A DNA stretch of 64,000 bases, from positions 1-64,000 of the forward strand of contig JAPPLB010000009.1 in the NCBI GenBank assembly GCA_028819575.1. The letters are read 5' to 3'. Positions 18,348 through 26,698 of this stretch are shown here, in pieces. Both the position numbers and the translations under genes were made by a program. The notes beneath the pieces were generated by a model. It was not told where the DNA came from and searched no databases. It saw only the letters and a list, made by a program, of their open reading frames with translations. Each line of letters starts with the position of its first letter. The first letter of the stretch is position 1. The DNA is from Bryobacterales bacterium. Lineage in GTDB: Bacteria; Acidobacteriota; Terriglobia; Bryobacterales; UBA6623.

Positions 18348-19561
18348 AGTTTACGTTTGACGAGAAAACAGACTCCAACACACGCATCAGAGTGTTTGGT
18401 GTAGGAGGTGCAGGTTGCAATGCCGTCAACCGGATGATCGAGGCGGGCATCAAAGGCGTGACCTTAATCGCGGTCAATACTGACGAACAGGCGTTGCTGG
18501 ATTCAAATGCCGATATCAAATTACAAATAGGCCTTCGGTTGACGCGAGGCCGCGGAGCTGGCGCCGACCCGGAAGTGGGGCGCGCGGCGGCGCTCGAAGA
18601 AACAGAAAGGCTGATCGAGTTGCTGGAAGATTCGGACATGGTGTTCGTCACCACCGGGCTCGGTGGAGGGACAGGTACCGGGGCCGCTCCGATTATCGCT
18701 TCGCTGGCTAGCGAATTGGGTGCTCTGACGGTCGCTGTGGTCACAAAGCCGTTCGCCTTCGAGGGCAGGCAGCGGATGGCCATTGCCGATAAAGGTCTGG
18801 CCGAATTGGCAGAAGCCGTCGACACGATCATTACGATTCCCAACGAGCACTTGATAGAGGTTGTCGATCGCGGCACCAGTTTCTTCGAGGCATTCCGTAT
18901 CGTCGACGATATTCTCCGTCAGGCCGTACAGGGCATCAGCGACATCATCATGATCCCGGGCATCATCAATCGCGACTTTTCTGATGTTCGGGCGATTATG
19001 CAAGGCATGGGATACGCCGTGATGGGCACGGCTGTGGCGGAAGGAACGAACGCCGCGATCGAGGCCGCGCGCAATGCCATGGCGAGTCAATTGATCGAGG
19101 ATGCCGGCATCGAAGGCGCTCGGGGGCTGCTGATCAGCATTACCGGGTCGTCGCAACTGGGGCTGCATGACGTGCATGAGGCGACATCAGAGGTGCAGAA
19201 GATCGCTGATCCCGAGGCCAATATCATCTTCGGGGTTGTGCAGGATGAGTCGATGGGCGCCAAGGTTAAGATCACCGTCGTGGCGACAGGCTTCCGCAAC
19301 GACGGCATCGTTGCAGATCGCAAGATCACAGCGGAATCAGCCGCGGCTAGCGCCGAGATTCGCCAGATGCTGCAACAGGCTGCGGCAGCGCGCGGCAGCA
19401 TGCATGCAGTCCCGGAACCCGACGAAACCGAGCCTGAGCCCGATGAGTTTCCCCCAACGGAGTCCGCAGAGAGTCAGGCAGAGGAATCGACGCTGACGGA
19501 AACGGACCCCGATGAACTTGAGAAGCCTGCCTATCTTCGCCGGCAGATAGCGTTCGACTAA
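18329..19561 (+). CDS. ftsZ: Cell division GTPase FtsZ
   Basis: 410 residues. The frame is open to a TTG at 18266, but ATG 18329 gives the standard N-terminus, preceded by a purine-rich GGGAGCGGGG about ten bases upstream and overlapping ftsA by 19 bases. Tubulin-like motifs: [12 protein letters not shown] near residue 22, [12 protein letters not shown] near 108 (GTP phosphate loop). A ~60-residue acidic Pro/Glu linker leads to the C-terminal tail [14 protein letters not shown], the peptide that binds FtsA. FtsZ forms the cytokinetic ring. It is the last gene of the cluster. Confidence 0.97.
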   Translation: MANEGVKFTFDEKTDSNTRIRVFGVGGAGCNAVNRMIEAGIKGVTLIAVNTDEQALLDSNADIKLQIGLRLTRGRGAGADPEVGRAAALEETERLIELLEDSDMVFVTTGLGGGTGTGAAPIIASLASELGALTVAVVTKPFAFEGRQRMAIADKGLAELAEAVDTIITIPNEHLIEVVDRGTSFFEAFRIVDDILRQAVQGISDIIMIPGIINRDFSDVRAIMQGMGYAVMGTAVAEGTNAAIEAARNAMASQLIEDAGIEGARGLLISITGSSQLGLHDVHEATSEVQKIADPEANIIFGVVQDESMGAKVKITVVATGFRNDGIVADRKITAESAAASAEIRQMLQQAAAARGSMHAVPEPDETEPEPDEFPPTESAESQAEESTLTETDPDELEKPAYLRRQIAFD

Positions 19562-19571
19562 CGGAAGTACA

Positions 19572-19645
19572 ACCCGACACCGGAGTTATTTGCTCCTGGA
19601 TGCGCGAGGGCGCGGGTTGACGCCCCCCTCAACCTTCTGTCGGGT
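19572..19645. other. Cloverleaf-like inverted repeat structure after ftsZ
   Basis: Ten bases after the ftsZ stop. An 8-bp outer stem (ACCCGACA 19572-19579 with TGTCGGGT 19638-19645) encloses three hairpins: GGAG/CTCC plus CC/GG with a 7-base loop (19580-19599), GCGC-GAGG-GCGC (19602-19613) and GGTTGA/TCAACC (19615-19634). The size (74 nt) is like a tRNA, but there is no T-loop sequence and the middle loop has only four bases. It may end or process the dcw transcript, or be a short repeat; function unknown. Confidence 0.45.
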
Positions 19646-19837
19646 GACTTGTTTAAGCCGCCGTTCGTTTATCTCTGAGCTTTGAATTTGAATCTCGGTT
19701 GATCTGCTCAGATAGCTCCTTTATGATAGTTTTCTTGCCGGTAGGGCCAGTGGGTTCGGGGCCCTCGTTAGCCCGTTCCCCTTTCTGTTTTGAAGCGTGA
19801 TTGAATTTCCGCCCATACGGGCATCGAGGTGTTGTCG
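19646..19837. other. Intergenic region with two further hairpins
   Basis: Non-coding stretch before the DUF885 gene. AGGGCC (19743-19748) can pair with GGCCCT (19760-19765), and GCCCATACGGGC at about 19811-19822 forms a small hairpin just before the ribosome binding site of the next gene. No long U-tract follows either, so neither is a classical terminator. A promoter for the next gene probably lies here but I cannot place it. Confidence 0.35.
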
Positions 19838-21676
19838 ATGTTGATGAAGCGAGGGTTAGTTGTTGCCATGACGGCATTGGCCGTGCTCCTGGGTGCGTGT
19901 GCGACCGAGGAACCCCGCGATTTGGTCTTTCAGGCCATGGCCGAGCCTTTTCTCTACGAGACGTTGACTCTAAACCCGATATACGCGACGACCTTGGGCT
20001 ATTACGTTCACACGCCGGTGGGCGAGGATGGGGAACCCGCCGGCCCCGAAGTCCGTCTCGACGAGATGCTGGATGACTTCTCAAGTGACGCGATTGCCAA
20101 GAAAATCGCGTCGATGAAGGACTTCCGGGTGAACCTCGACGTGGAGATCGATCGGGATCAAGAACTCAGGATGCATCCGTTCGTTGACCATGCGGTGGTG
20201 AACAACTACATCGACCGGACGCTGTTCGAGCTTGAGAGAGAACGAGTCCACGAACACAATCCCAGGATGTATGTCGAGCTTCTCGGAACCGCCCTTCACA
20301 CGCTCATGGTGCACGAGTATGCGCCTGCGGCCGAGAGATACAAGCATTTGATCGGGAGGCTGCAGAAGGTCCCGGTATTTCTGGATCAGGCAAGGGCGAA
20401 CCTGAAGGCGTCCCCCGACGTTTGGATCGACGTAGCTATCCAGGAGAACCAAGGGGTCATCAACCTGGTAGAAAGGGCCATTCCCGCGGAGATGCCAGCG
20501 GACCTGAAGGCGGATTACGATGCCGCGGCCGGCCCGGCGCTGGACGCTCTACGAGGATTCGAGGACTTCCTGAAGAACGATTTAGCGAAGCGTGGCCGGC
20601 ATGACTGGCGTCTGGGCAGTCAGCTTTACGCCGAAAAGCTGAAGCTGATGCTCAACACCGACAAGACCCCGGACCAACTCCTCCAAGAGGCAGAGTCCGC
20701 GCTCCAGAGCAGCTATGACCAGATCATCGAGAAGGCGCAGCCGATGCACCGTGCCATCTATGGCGGGCAGCGGCCGCCCAACAATATCGCACTGATGAAC
20801 GAAGTGCTCGAGGTCGTAGCGGACGATAACCGGCTTCGGAGCGGCGGCCAGTTCATCGACCAGATCCGGAAAGACATGAATGAGTTAAGCAGCTTCGTGG
20901 TGGACGCCGGTCTGGTCAATGTGCCGAGGCGCAATAATCTGCAGGTGATCGAAACTCCGGAATTCATGCGCGGCGTATATTCAGTGGCGGGATTCGTGAG
21001 CGCTCCGCCGATGAAACCGGAATTGAGTGCCTTTTATTGGGTGACGCCGATTCCATCGGATTGGTCGAGGGCGCGAACGAGGTCGAAGCTGCGGGAATAC
21101 AACCTTTTCAAGTTGAAGCTCCTCTCCGCGCATGAAGGCATACCGGGACACTACCTCCAGACGGAGTTCGCGAATGAAGGCTTCACCGACCCTGAGGCGC
21201 CCGACCCGGCTCCCGAGTTGAGCCGGCTGTTGCGGGCGGTTTTCCCCGACCCGAGCTACGTCGAAGGTTGGGCCAGCTACATTGAGCATGTCATAGCAGA
21301 CGCAGGCTATCAGGAAAGATCCGACGAGTTCCAGATCAACTGGCTGAAGGAACAGCTCAGGATCCAGGCCAACGCGGTTCTCGATATCCGCATGCATGCG
21401 ATGGACATGAGCGATGACGAGGCCGCCGAGTTGCTGCGGGAACGAGCCTTCCAGGAATCGGAAGAGGTCCGCGGCAAAATCTTGAGAGCCAAGCTGACCT
21501 CGGCGCAGTTGTCCCTCTACTATCACGGCTGGCAGGAATGGCTGAGGGTAAGGGAGCACTACCAGAACACGACGCAGGACTTCAGCCCCACTTCCTTCCA
21601 TGACAAGGCGCTCCGGAATGGGGCCGCACCGCTGCCGGAGATCGGTTACATCACCTCGAAAGTGCCGATGGACTAG
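19838..21676 (+). CDS. DUF885 family lipoprotein, putative zinc metallopeptidase
   Basis: 612 residues from ATG 19838 (GAGGT seven bases upstream; ATG 19844 also possible). The signal peptide ends in LLGAC, a lipobox, so the mature protein should be lipid-anchored. The C-terminal half carries AHEGIPGHYLQ (near residue 430), the HExxxxH-like signature of DUF885, followed by a conserved WASYIEH glutamate-containing motif (near 475). DUF885 proteins have a gluzincin-like helical fold and are thought to be peptidases; the substrate is unknown. The TAG stop (21674-21676) is part of the CTAG flanking repeat element A2. Confidence 0.85.
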   Translation: MLMKRGLVVAMTALAVLLGACATEEPRDLVFQAMAEPFLYETLTLNPIYATTLGYYVHTPVGEDGEPAGPEVRLDEMLDDFSSDAIAKKIASMKDFRVNLDVEIDRDQELRMHPFVDHAVVNNYIDRTLFELERERVHEHNPRMYVELLGTALHTLMVHEYAPAAERYKHLIGRLQKVPVFLDQARANLKASPDVWIDVAIQENQGVINLVERAIPAEMPADLKADYDAAAGPALDALRGFEDFLKNDLAKRGRHDWRLGSQLYAEKLKLMLNTDKTPDQLLQEAESALQSSYDQIIEKAQPMHRAIYGGQRPPNNIALMNEVLEVVADDNRLRSGGQFIDQIRKDMNELSSFVVDAGLVNVPRRNNLQVIETPEFMRGVYSVAGFVSAPPMKPELSAFYWVTPIPSDWSRARTRSKLREYNLFKLKLLSAHEGIPGHYLQTEFANEGFTDPEAPDPAPELSRLLRAVFPDPSYVEGWASYIEHVIADAGYQERSDEFQINWLKEQLRIQANAVLDIRMHAMDMSDDEAAELLRERAFQESEEVRGKILRAKLTSAQLSLYYHGWQEWLRVREHYQNTTQDFSPTSFHDKALRNGAAPLPEIGYITSKVPMD

Positions 21677-21857
21677 CCTGCATGTCTCACCACGTGGCGA
21701 GGCGAAGTGGGTGAGAGGGGCGTCAGGACGAGGCGCGAGCCGCTTGGCGCGCGCAGGCGTACTTGAACAGTACGTCGAGCACGGCAAGCAAGCGCAACGA
21801 AGTCCTGGCATTCGTATCGCGTGCTTCGGCCGTCGGGTGGTGAGAAATGCAGGCTAG
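21673..21857 (+). mobile_element. Family A MITE-like element, copy A2, with CTAG duplication
   Basis: Body 21677-21853 (177 bp) between two CTAG tetramers (21673-21676 and 21854-21857). Terminal repeats are CCTGCATGTCTCACCACG and the reverse complement of GTGGTGAGAAATGCAGG. The central hairpin CGTACTTGAACAGTACG lies at 21758-21774. Compared with A3 it lacks about 24 bp in the left arm. Its left CTAG supplies the stop codon of the DUF885 gene, and it sits between that gene and the convergent radical SAM gene. Confidence 0.9.
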
Positions 21858-21944
21858 TTTTTCCTCCGCCCGAGTGCGGATCATACAAGCAGGAAACATC
21901 CGGACCGGTGTCAACACCGCTTGACCCGGAGGATTTCACATCAG
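21857..21944 (+). repeat. Family C repeat, copy C1
   Basis: Begins GTTTTTCCTCCGCCCG directly at the end of element A2 and runs through GTGCGGATCATAC and GGAAACATCCGG to GGAGGATTTCACATC. It matches C2 (28831-28917, opposite strand) with roughly ten mismatches over the first 78 bp, and the first ~35 bp of C3 (35900-35957). It contains small inverted repeats (CCGC...GCGG and GGTG-TCAA-CACC). No coding potential; possibly a transcript end between two convergent genes. Confidence 0.75.
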
Positions 21945-22033
21945 AGTCGCTCAGCATCTCGAAACAACGAACCGGAGGCTGGCTCCACAGGGCCGGCGTG
22001 GTTGCTTTGCGGCCGTGGCGATCCAATCCCGCG

Positions 22034-23053
22034 CTATTCGGCGGTGGCGGCGTGAACGAGGGGCTTGGGTTCAAGGGCCGGCTGCTTGATGGTCTGAGGG
22101 TCACGCCAGGCATCGAACACTGAGACCTTGTGCACGCAGGAGATCGTGCAGCGGGGGGCGCAGGATTTTTTGGTGAGATAGGCCTGCCGGATGTGCTCGA
22201 TCTTGTACTTGGCGAGCGGAATGGCAGGGTAACCGCGTTGCTGCGAGCAATAGTGGACGAGGCCATCCTCACAGATGTAGAGGTATCGGCCTCCCGCTCG
22301 ACAGCGCCAATCATTAGGCTCCCCGGCGGCGATCTTGTTTTGGAAGCCATCGATCCGACTGTAAGAGCGCTTCCCAAGAGCCTTGATCTTGTTGACCACA
22401 CTGCGTTCGATGTTGCTGAGAGCCCGAAGCTGACCGGAGCCGTCATGAATGATGCCAACGGTGCTCGTGAAACCCAATTCATGAGCACGGCTCGAGATTC
22501 GGTAAGCATCCTGGGGGTCCACGACCCCGGCTCCGATCACCGAGTTGATGTTGACATCGAAAGCCGCGTGCTGAGCGAGTAGCTCCAGCTTTTTGTCGAG
22601 CACTTTGAGGCTCTTCTTCGAGACTTCGTCGGGCTGAATGTTGTCGATGCTGATCTGCAAATATTCGAGTCCGGCTTCGTTGAGCCGTTCGATACGGTCT
22701 TCGGTGAGCAGATAGCCATTGGTGATCAGGCTGGCGATGATGCCGTGCTTTCGAGTGTGACGGATCAGATCATCCAGTTCCGGATGCATCATCGGCTCAC
22801 CGCCACTGATCGTCAAGATGCTCAAGCGCAGCCGCGCCAGGTTGTCGACGCGTCGGCGAAGCTCATCGAGCGGAACCGGAGCGGAAAAATTGTCGAACTC
22901 GTTGCAGTAGGTGCAGGCGAGGTTGCAGCGGCGGATCGGAATCAAATGAGCCAGAACGGGATGATCCGTGTCACTGAGACCGCGCGCGATCATGCGCAAC
23001 TCCCGCAGACGTCGGTGCACTGATCCTGCCCTTCGTTGTATTACTTTCAACAT
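22034..23053 (-). CDS. Radical SAM protein with C-terminal Cys-rich (SPASM-like) region
   Basis: 339 residues from ATG at 23053 (the frame extends to 23107). Near residue 43, CNLACTYC binds the SAM-cleaving [4Fe-4S] cluster; ISGGEPMMHPEL is the GGEP motif and LITNGYLL the third core strand. The C-terminal third has further cysteines (DWRCRAGG, ICEDGLVHYC, CAPRCTISC), in the pattern of SPASM/Twitch auxiliary clusters. Such enzymes modify peptides or small molecules; no precursor peptide gene is visible nearby, so the substrate is unknown. It is the last of a leftward run that begins at 26106. Confidence 0.85.
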   Translation of the reverse strand: MLKVIQRRAGSVHRRLRELRMIARGLSDTDHPVLAHLIPIRRCNLACTYCNEFDNFSAPVPLDELRRRVDNLARLRLSILTISGGEPMMHPELDDLIRHTRKHGIIASLITNGYLLTEDRIERLNEAGLEYLQISIDNIQPDEVSKKSLKVLDKKLELLAQHAAFDVNINSVIGAGVVDPQDAYRISSRAHELGFTSTVGIIHDGSGQLRALSNIERSVVNKIKALGKRSYSRIDGFQNKIAAGEPNDWRCRAGGRYLYICEDGLVHYCSQQRGYPAIPLAKYKIEHIRQAYLTKKSCAPRCTISCVHKVSVFDAWRDPQTIKQPALEPKPLVHAATAE

Positions 23054-23415
23054 TTGCTGATGATGTCGCGCCTGGTTCAGTTCACCACGATCTGCTTGGC
23101 GTCGCAAGCGCTTTTTGCTGAACGGCGGATTATCGCACTGAAGGGCCGAACCGGACTCGGGAGCCGACTCTACGCGTCATCGAATCCAATTTTCGCAAAG
23201 AGGGTCAGTATAGCGCTATCTGGGCGCTTTGCTCCAGAGGATGGGGAGTTGCCGGGATGTAGATGTCTGGCGGTTGTTGTCGGATTGGGCCATTTCCCCG
23301 TTTCTCTCTTGAAGAGTTGGATCTCTCGCGCGAGACGCGATGACCGCCAAAGCTGGTTGACTGGACATCTGGTGCACCGCGCGAAGCATGCAGGTTTGCT
23401 CCGTGGTGGGCTGCT
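23054..23415. other. Intergenic region upstream of the radical SAM gene
   Basis: About 360 bp without a gene. On the minus strand TATACT (23212-23207) resembles a -10 box, roughly 150 bases before the radical SAM start, but no good -35 box lies at proper spacing. Nothing else recognised. Confidence 0.35.
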
Positions 23416-23967
23416 CTAGCGGACCAGGACGACTTCGGCGAGGTCACGGTCGAGGTGGACGCAATATCGGCCATCAAAGGGGTGGACCCAGATGCCTTGC
23501 TCCAGGCCGGCGTTGGGGAAGTCGGCGGGGTCGTCGAAAAGCTGCCCGTCCGTGTGCTCGAGTAGTCTGCTTAGAGGGCCGATGTGGATGTGAGCGTGGC
23601 ACTGGGTTCGGAAGAAGTGGCCGTTGGCAGCAAGTCCCCATCGGTTGGGATAAAGTTCCTTGGCTTTCTCGATCGCAGCCCGCCAGTATCGGCTTCGTTC
23701 GCCGTCCGACAGATTTGAGGGACCTTGTAGATCTCGGCTATGAGCTTTCGGAAGCGCGAGGTAGCGGTTGGGCTTGTGCGGGTTGATGTCTTTCAGGAAG
23801 TAGAACTCCGCGTCCTCTTCCTCGGCGGTGCGGCAAAGCCCGCAGACTCGGCTGGCGAGTGTCTCTGGCCGGGAGTGATCGCACGGGCAACCCACGACCG
23901 GCGGGATGCCCACGAGCACGTATGACCCCAGGCTCAGTACGGCGAACAGGACCAGGCCGCGCCTCAC
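23416..23967 (-). CDS. HIT-like hydrolase domain lipoprotein
   Basis: 183 residues. A signal peptide (RRGLVLFAVLSLGSYVLVG) leads to VVGC, a fair lipobox. The mature part has FLKDINPHKPNRYLALPKAH (like the first half of the HIT fold, where substrate sits) and QCHAHIHIGPL near residue 123, matching the HxHxH histidine triad. HIT proteins cleave or transfer nucleotidyl groups; exported members resemble CDP-diacylglycerol pyrophosphatase. The CxxC-type pairs near the N-terminus (CPC, CGLC) may bind metal. The substrate is unknown. It lies 41 bases after the dNTPase gene. Confidence 0.7.
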   Translation of the reverse strand: MRRGLVLFAVLSLGSYVLVGIPPVVGCPCDHSRPETLASRVCGLCRTAEEEDAEFYFLKDINPHKPNRYLALPKAHSRDLQGPSNLSDGERSRYWRAAIEKAKELYPNRWGLAANGHFFRTQCHAHIHIGPLSRLLEHTDGQLFDDPADFPNAGLEQGIWVHPFDGRYCVHLDRDLAEVVLVR

Positions 23968-24008
23968 TGTTTCAGGATAGCTTGCATCGATTGCAGCGTG
24001 ACGGCGCT

Positions 24009-25127
24009 TTACGGTGCCTCCAGGAGCTGTTCGTGGGTTTTGAGGAGAAAGGTGTCGGTCATTCCCGCAAGATAGTCGCAGACAATCCGATGCAGCGGCT
24101 CCTCCTCAGCCTGAGTGAGATAGGCTCTCGGCAACGCGGCGGGTTGTTGCATGAAGAACTCGAACAGCCGGGAAAGCTTGTCACTGGTATTATTCTGCTC
24201 CGCCGCGAGGCGTGGTGATTGGTATACGTCTCGCCAGAGGACGGCGCGTAATTGTTGAGAGGCTTCGGTCAGTTCTGGATCCAGACCGGCCAGCCGATGT
24301 GGACAGCATCTGATGTCATCGGCTGATTCGACACCGGAACGCTCGGCGGCGCCGCGGGTTCCCTTGATCAAGCCCTCGACGAAGGCGTTGTAAAGAGCGC
24401 GCAGTGCTTCGTGGAATACAATCTTCGGGGCGGCATGAGGGAAGGTGCTTTCGGCTTTTGTGAGGCATCGACCCAAAAAGCTGACCTGCTCACGTACTTG
24501 GTCTGTGGTGAGAAGACCGGCATCGATGGCGTCGTCGAGATCGGCGCAGTTGTAGGTGATTTCATCGGCCGGGTCGAGGAGTTGAGCTTCGAGCGGCGGC
24601 TGCTGATCCAGTAGGTACTCCGCGAGATCGGGAAATTCATTGGCTGAGTAGTCGGAGGAGTGCTTGACGATGCCTTCGCGGACTTCGAAGGTCAGGTTCA
24701 AACCCCGGAAGTTGGCATAACGGTGTTCGAATTGCTCGACAATGCGCAGGGCATGCAGGTTGTGGTCGAATCGGCCGCCGTATTTCCGCATCTGGAAATC
24801 TAGGACGGCTTCGCCACTGTGACCGAATGGTGGATGCCCGATATCGTGGGTTAGCGCAAGGGCCTCGACAAGCTCTTCATTCAACTCCAGAACCTTGGCG
24901 ACGGTACGGGTGATTTGCGAAACCTCGATCGTGTGCGTCAGTCGGTTGCGCAGATGATCGGAGTTCGGAGCCGTGAAGACTTGGGTTTTGTACTGCAGCC
25001 GGCGGAAGGCCCTCGAATGGAGAACGCGGTCTCGGTCACGCTGATATTCGCCTCGATAAGGGTGCCGCGTCTCGGGATAACGTCGTCCGCGGCTGCGCTC
25101 GTTCGGAAACCGCAAGCGGGCCAGCAT
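24009..25127 (-). CDS. Deoxyguanosinetriphosphate triphosphohydrolase-like protein
   Basis: 372 residues from ATG at 25127; the frame is open further into repeat B1 but the family N-terminus (RYPETRHPYRGEYQRDRDRVLHSRAFRRLQYKTQV) starts soon after this ATG. The HD-domain metal ligands are seen in RNRLTHTIEV, LTHDIGHPPFGHSGE and the later DPADEITYNCADLDDAI. Enzymes of this group split dNTPs to deoxynucleosides and triphosphate. Bacterial members of this length are usually named dGTPase-like type 2; true substrate specificity cannot be told. It may be cotranscribed with the TPR gene upstream, although repeat B1 is wedged between them. Confidence 0.9.
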   Translation of the reverse strand: MLARLRFPNERSRGRRYPETRHPYRGEYQRDRDRVLHSRAFRRLQYKTQVFTAPNSDHLRNRLTHTIEVSQITRTVAKVLELNEELVEALALTHDIGHPPFGHSGEAVLDFQMRKYGGRFDHNLHALRIVEQFEHRYANFRGLNLTFEVREGIVKHSSDYSANEFPDLAEYLLDQQPPLEAQLLDPADEITYNCADLDDAIDAGLLTTDQVREQVSFLGRCLTKAESTFPHAAPKIVFHEALRALYNAFVEGLIKGTRGAAERSGVESADDIRCCPHRLAGLDPELTEASQQLRAVLWRDVYQSPRLAAEQNNTSDKLSRLFEFFMQQPAALPRAYLTQAEEEPLHRIVCDYLAGMTDTFLLKTHEQLLEAP

Positions 25128-25143
25128 GAGTGATCCGAGAGGC

Positions 25144-25348
25144 CTAGCAGGCCGTGGTGAAACTCCGCGTAGCGCCGAAAACGGCCCGCGTTGCATCGAG
25201 AGCGGCCCGCGTAGCAACAAGAACAGCGCTACGCCCGGCTGACAAGGCGCGACGAGGGAGCATATTGGACATATTCGACCGAGGAGCAACGCAGTTCAGC
25301 CGGGATGCATCGCCGCTCGAATGCAGCGAGGGTTTCACCACGGGCTAG
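25144..25348. mobile_element. Family B MITE-like element, copy B1, with CTAG duplication
   Basis: Body 25148-25344 (197 bp) flanked by CTAG at 25144-25147 and 25345-25348. Ends are inverted repeats: CAGGCCGTGGTGAAACTCCG on the left, GGGTTTCACCACGGG on the right. The interior is GC-rich with internal echoes (GCGGCCCGCGT) and no transposase. The right CTAG supplies the stop codon of the leftward YfgM-like gene and the left end lies 17 bp before the dNTPase start codon. Reading frames cross it on both strands but are accidental. Confidence 0.8.
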
Positions 25349-26106
25349 GACTGTGGAGGCGGGGCCGCCGGCGTCGTCGTCGGCTCCGTCATCACTCCTA
25401 GACGACTCTCCAAACTGGCGCGCAGGCGAGCCGCCATCTCGCGGCCGGCTCCATTGCGCTCCTCGATAGACTTGACGAGCTCCAGAGCCTTCTGTTCGTC
25501 GGTGGCCAGCAGCGCGTCATAGAGGCCAAAAAGCTCGATTCGCTCCTTGGGCAACATCTCGGTGGGGTTCTCCACAAGGTGTTCGTAGTGCTTGAGCGCT
25601 TCTTCGCTTTGGCCTTCTCTTTGAAGCTGATCGGCGAGAGCCTTGCGGGCCAGGGCGGAGACTTCGTCGTCAGCATGATCGAGGAAACCCTCAAGCAGCG
25701 TCTTGGCCTCTTCCGGATCGCCTTCAGACACCTCGTAGAGTGCGAGGTGCAGCCGGGCGATCTCGCCTTCCAAGCGGCCGGCATAGTCCTGGGCAACCTT
25801 GTTGAGCGGCTCCTTGATCTTCTGCTCTTTTTCTTCAATTGTTGGCTCGAAAGACAAACTCTCCGGGTCCGAATCGCGAGAGTCTAAACCGTGGTAGTTG
25901 ATCAGCGCTTCCTGCAAGGCGATCCTCGCTTCATTAGCGAGCTCATTCTGATAGCGATAGAAACCGACGCCGGCAACAACCAACAGGACTACCGTCACCA
26001 CTGCGCCTGTGATCAGCTTGCGGTGTCTCGTAAACAGGCCGACGGCTTCGGTGACTTCTTCGACGAACCGGTCTTGCTTGAGTTGCTTTCGAGTAAGCCT
26101 AGCCAC
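25345..26106 (-). CDS. YfgM-like tetratricopeptide membrane protein
   Basis: 253 residues: cytoplasmic basic N-terminus (RKQLKQDRFVEEV), one membrane span near residues 33-53 (ITGAVVTVVLLVVAGVGFY), then helical repeats rich in Leu/Glu. This matches the YfgM/Tetratricopeptide_2 family, membrane-anchored periplasmic TPR proteins that act with the Sec translocon or chaperones. It ends in a Pro/Thr tail and its TAG stop belongs to the CTAG of element B1. Exact role here is inferred from architecture only. Confidence 0.75.
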   Translation of the reverse strand: MARLTRKQLKQDRFVEEVTEAVGLFTRHRKLITGAVVTVVLLVVAGVGFYRYQNELANEARIALQEALINYHGLDSRDSDPESLSFEPTIEEKEQKIKEPLNKVAQDYAGRLEGEIARLHLALYEVSEGDPEEAKTLLEGFLDHADDEVSALARKALADQLQREGQSEEALKHYEHLVENPTEMLPKERIELFGLYDALLATDEQKALELVKSIEERNGAGREMAARLRASLESRLGVMTEPTTTPAAPPPQS

Positions 26107-26392
26107 AACAGCGCCTGATGAAGGGTCGGGAGGAACAGGAAGCGGGTGGTTGTTTTACGCTCAGGCGAACGTTCTTTCGTTCCTCGAAAAGCCGCCTGAC
26201 TATGGGAGTGATACTAGCAATGCGGAGAAAACTCTGTCAAACGACGGGCAGGTTTGTGCATGGAAGAGACTCGTCGGCGAGCGCGTTGAACGTGCGCCCC
26301 CTGGCTGGGTCCCACTCCTGGTTGCGGGCTGATGGAGTGATTCGTGGAAGGCTGCGGGCATCCGTCCCGAGGCAGTGTCGGGGGTTTGAGTC

Positions 26393-26601
26393 TTAGCCTG
26401 CATTTCTCACCACGTGGCGAGGCGAAGTGGGTGAGAGGGCCGTCAGGACTAGGCGCAAGCCGGACGGAGGAAAAAGGCGCGAGCCGCTTGGCGCGCGCAG
26501 GCGTACTTGAACAGTACGTCGAGCACGGCAAGCAAGCGCAACGAAGTCCTGGCGGTCGTATCGCGTGCTTCGACCGTTGGGTGGTGAGAAATGCAGGTTA
26601 G
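26393..26601 (+). mobile_element. Family A MITE-like element, copy A3 (full length), with TTAG duplication
   Basis: Body 26397-26597 (201 bp) between perfect TTAG repeats (26393-26396 and 26598-26601). Terminal inverted repeats of at least 17 bp: CCTGCATTTCTCACCAC and GTGGTGAGAAATGCAGG. A second pair of inverted arms (CAGGACT... and ...AGTCCTGG) and a central hairpin CGTACTTGAACAGTACG (26502-26518) make the whole element a nested palindrome. This is the best preserved copy and the reference for the family. It lies in the divergent gap between the TPR gene and feoA. Confidence 0.93.
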
Positions 26602-26621
26602 GGCCACCCTGGAACCCTCTC

Positions 26622-26651
26622 TTGACAACTTGGGATGGCGCACAGGATACT
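26622..26651 (+). promoter_or_regulatory. Candidate promoter for feoAB
   Basis: TTGACA (26622-26627) and GATACT (26646-26651) with an 18-bp spacer, about 50 bases before the feoA start. It lies 20 bp beyond element A3. No clear Fur box is visible to me in this short gap. Confidence 0.5.
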
Positions 26652-26698
26652 AAGGCCCTTTGCAATTCCGTTTCAAGTAGTCCACTCTCTCCCGGCAC

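Noticed and set aside
19572-19645. tRNA gene
   Set aside because: The size and cloverleaf outline are similar, but no T-loop TTCRA and no 7-base anticodon loop are present on either strand.
25154-25348. Plus-strand 64-codon frame inside element B1 (and an 88-codon one in B2, plus minus-strand partners)
   Set aside because: They run from one inverted repeat to the other and share only the residues encoded by the ends (VKxR, FTTG). Interiors do not match, so these are not proteins.
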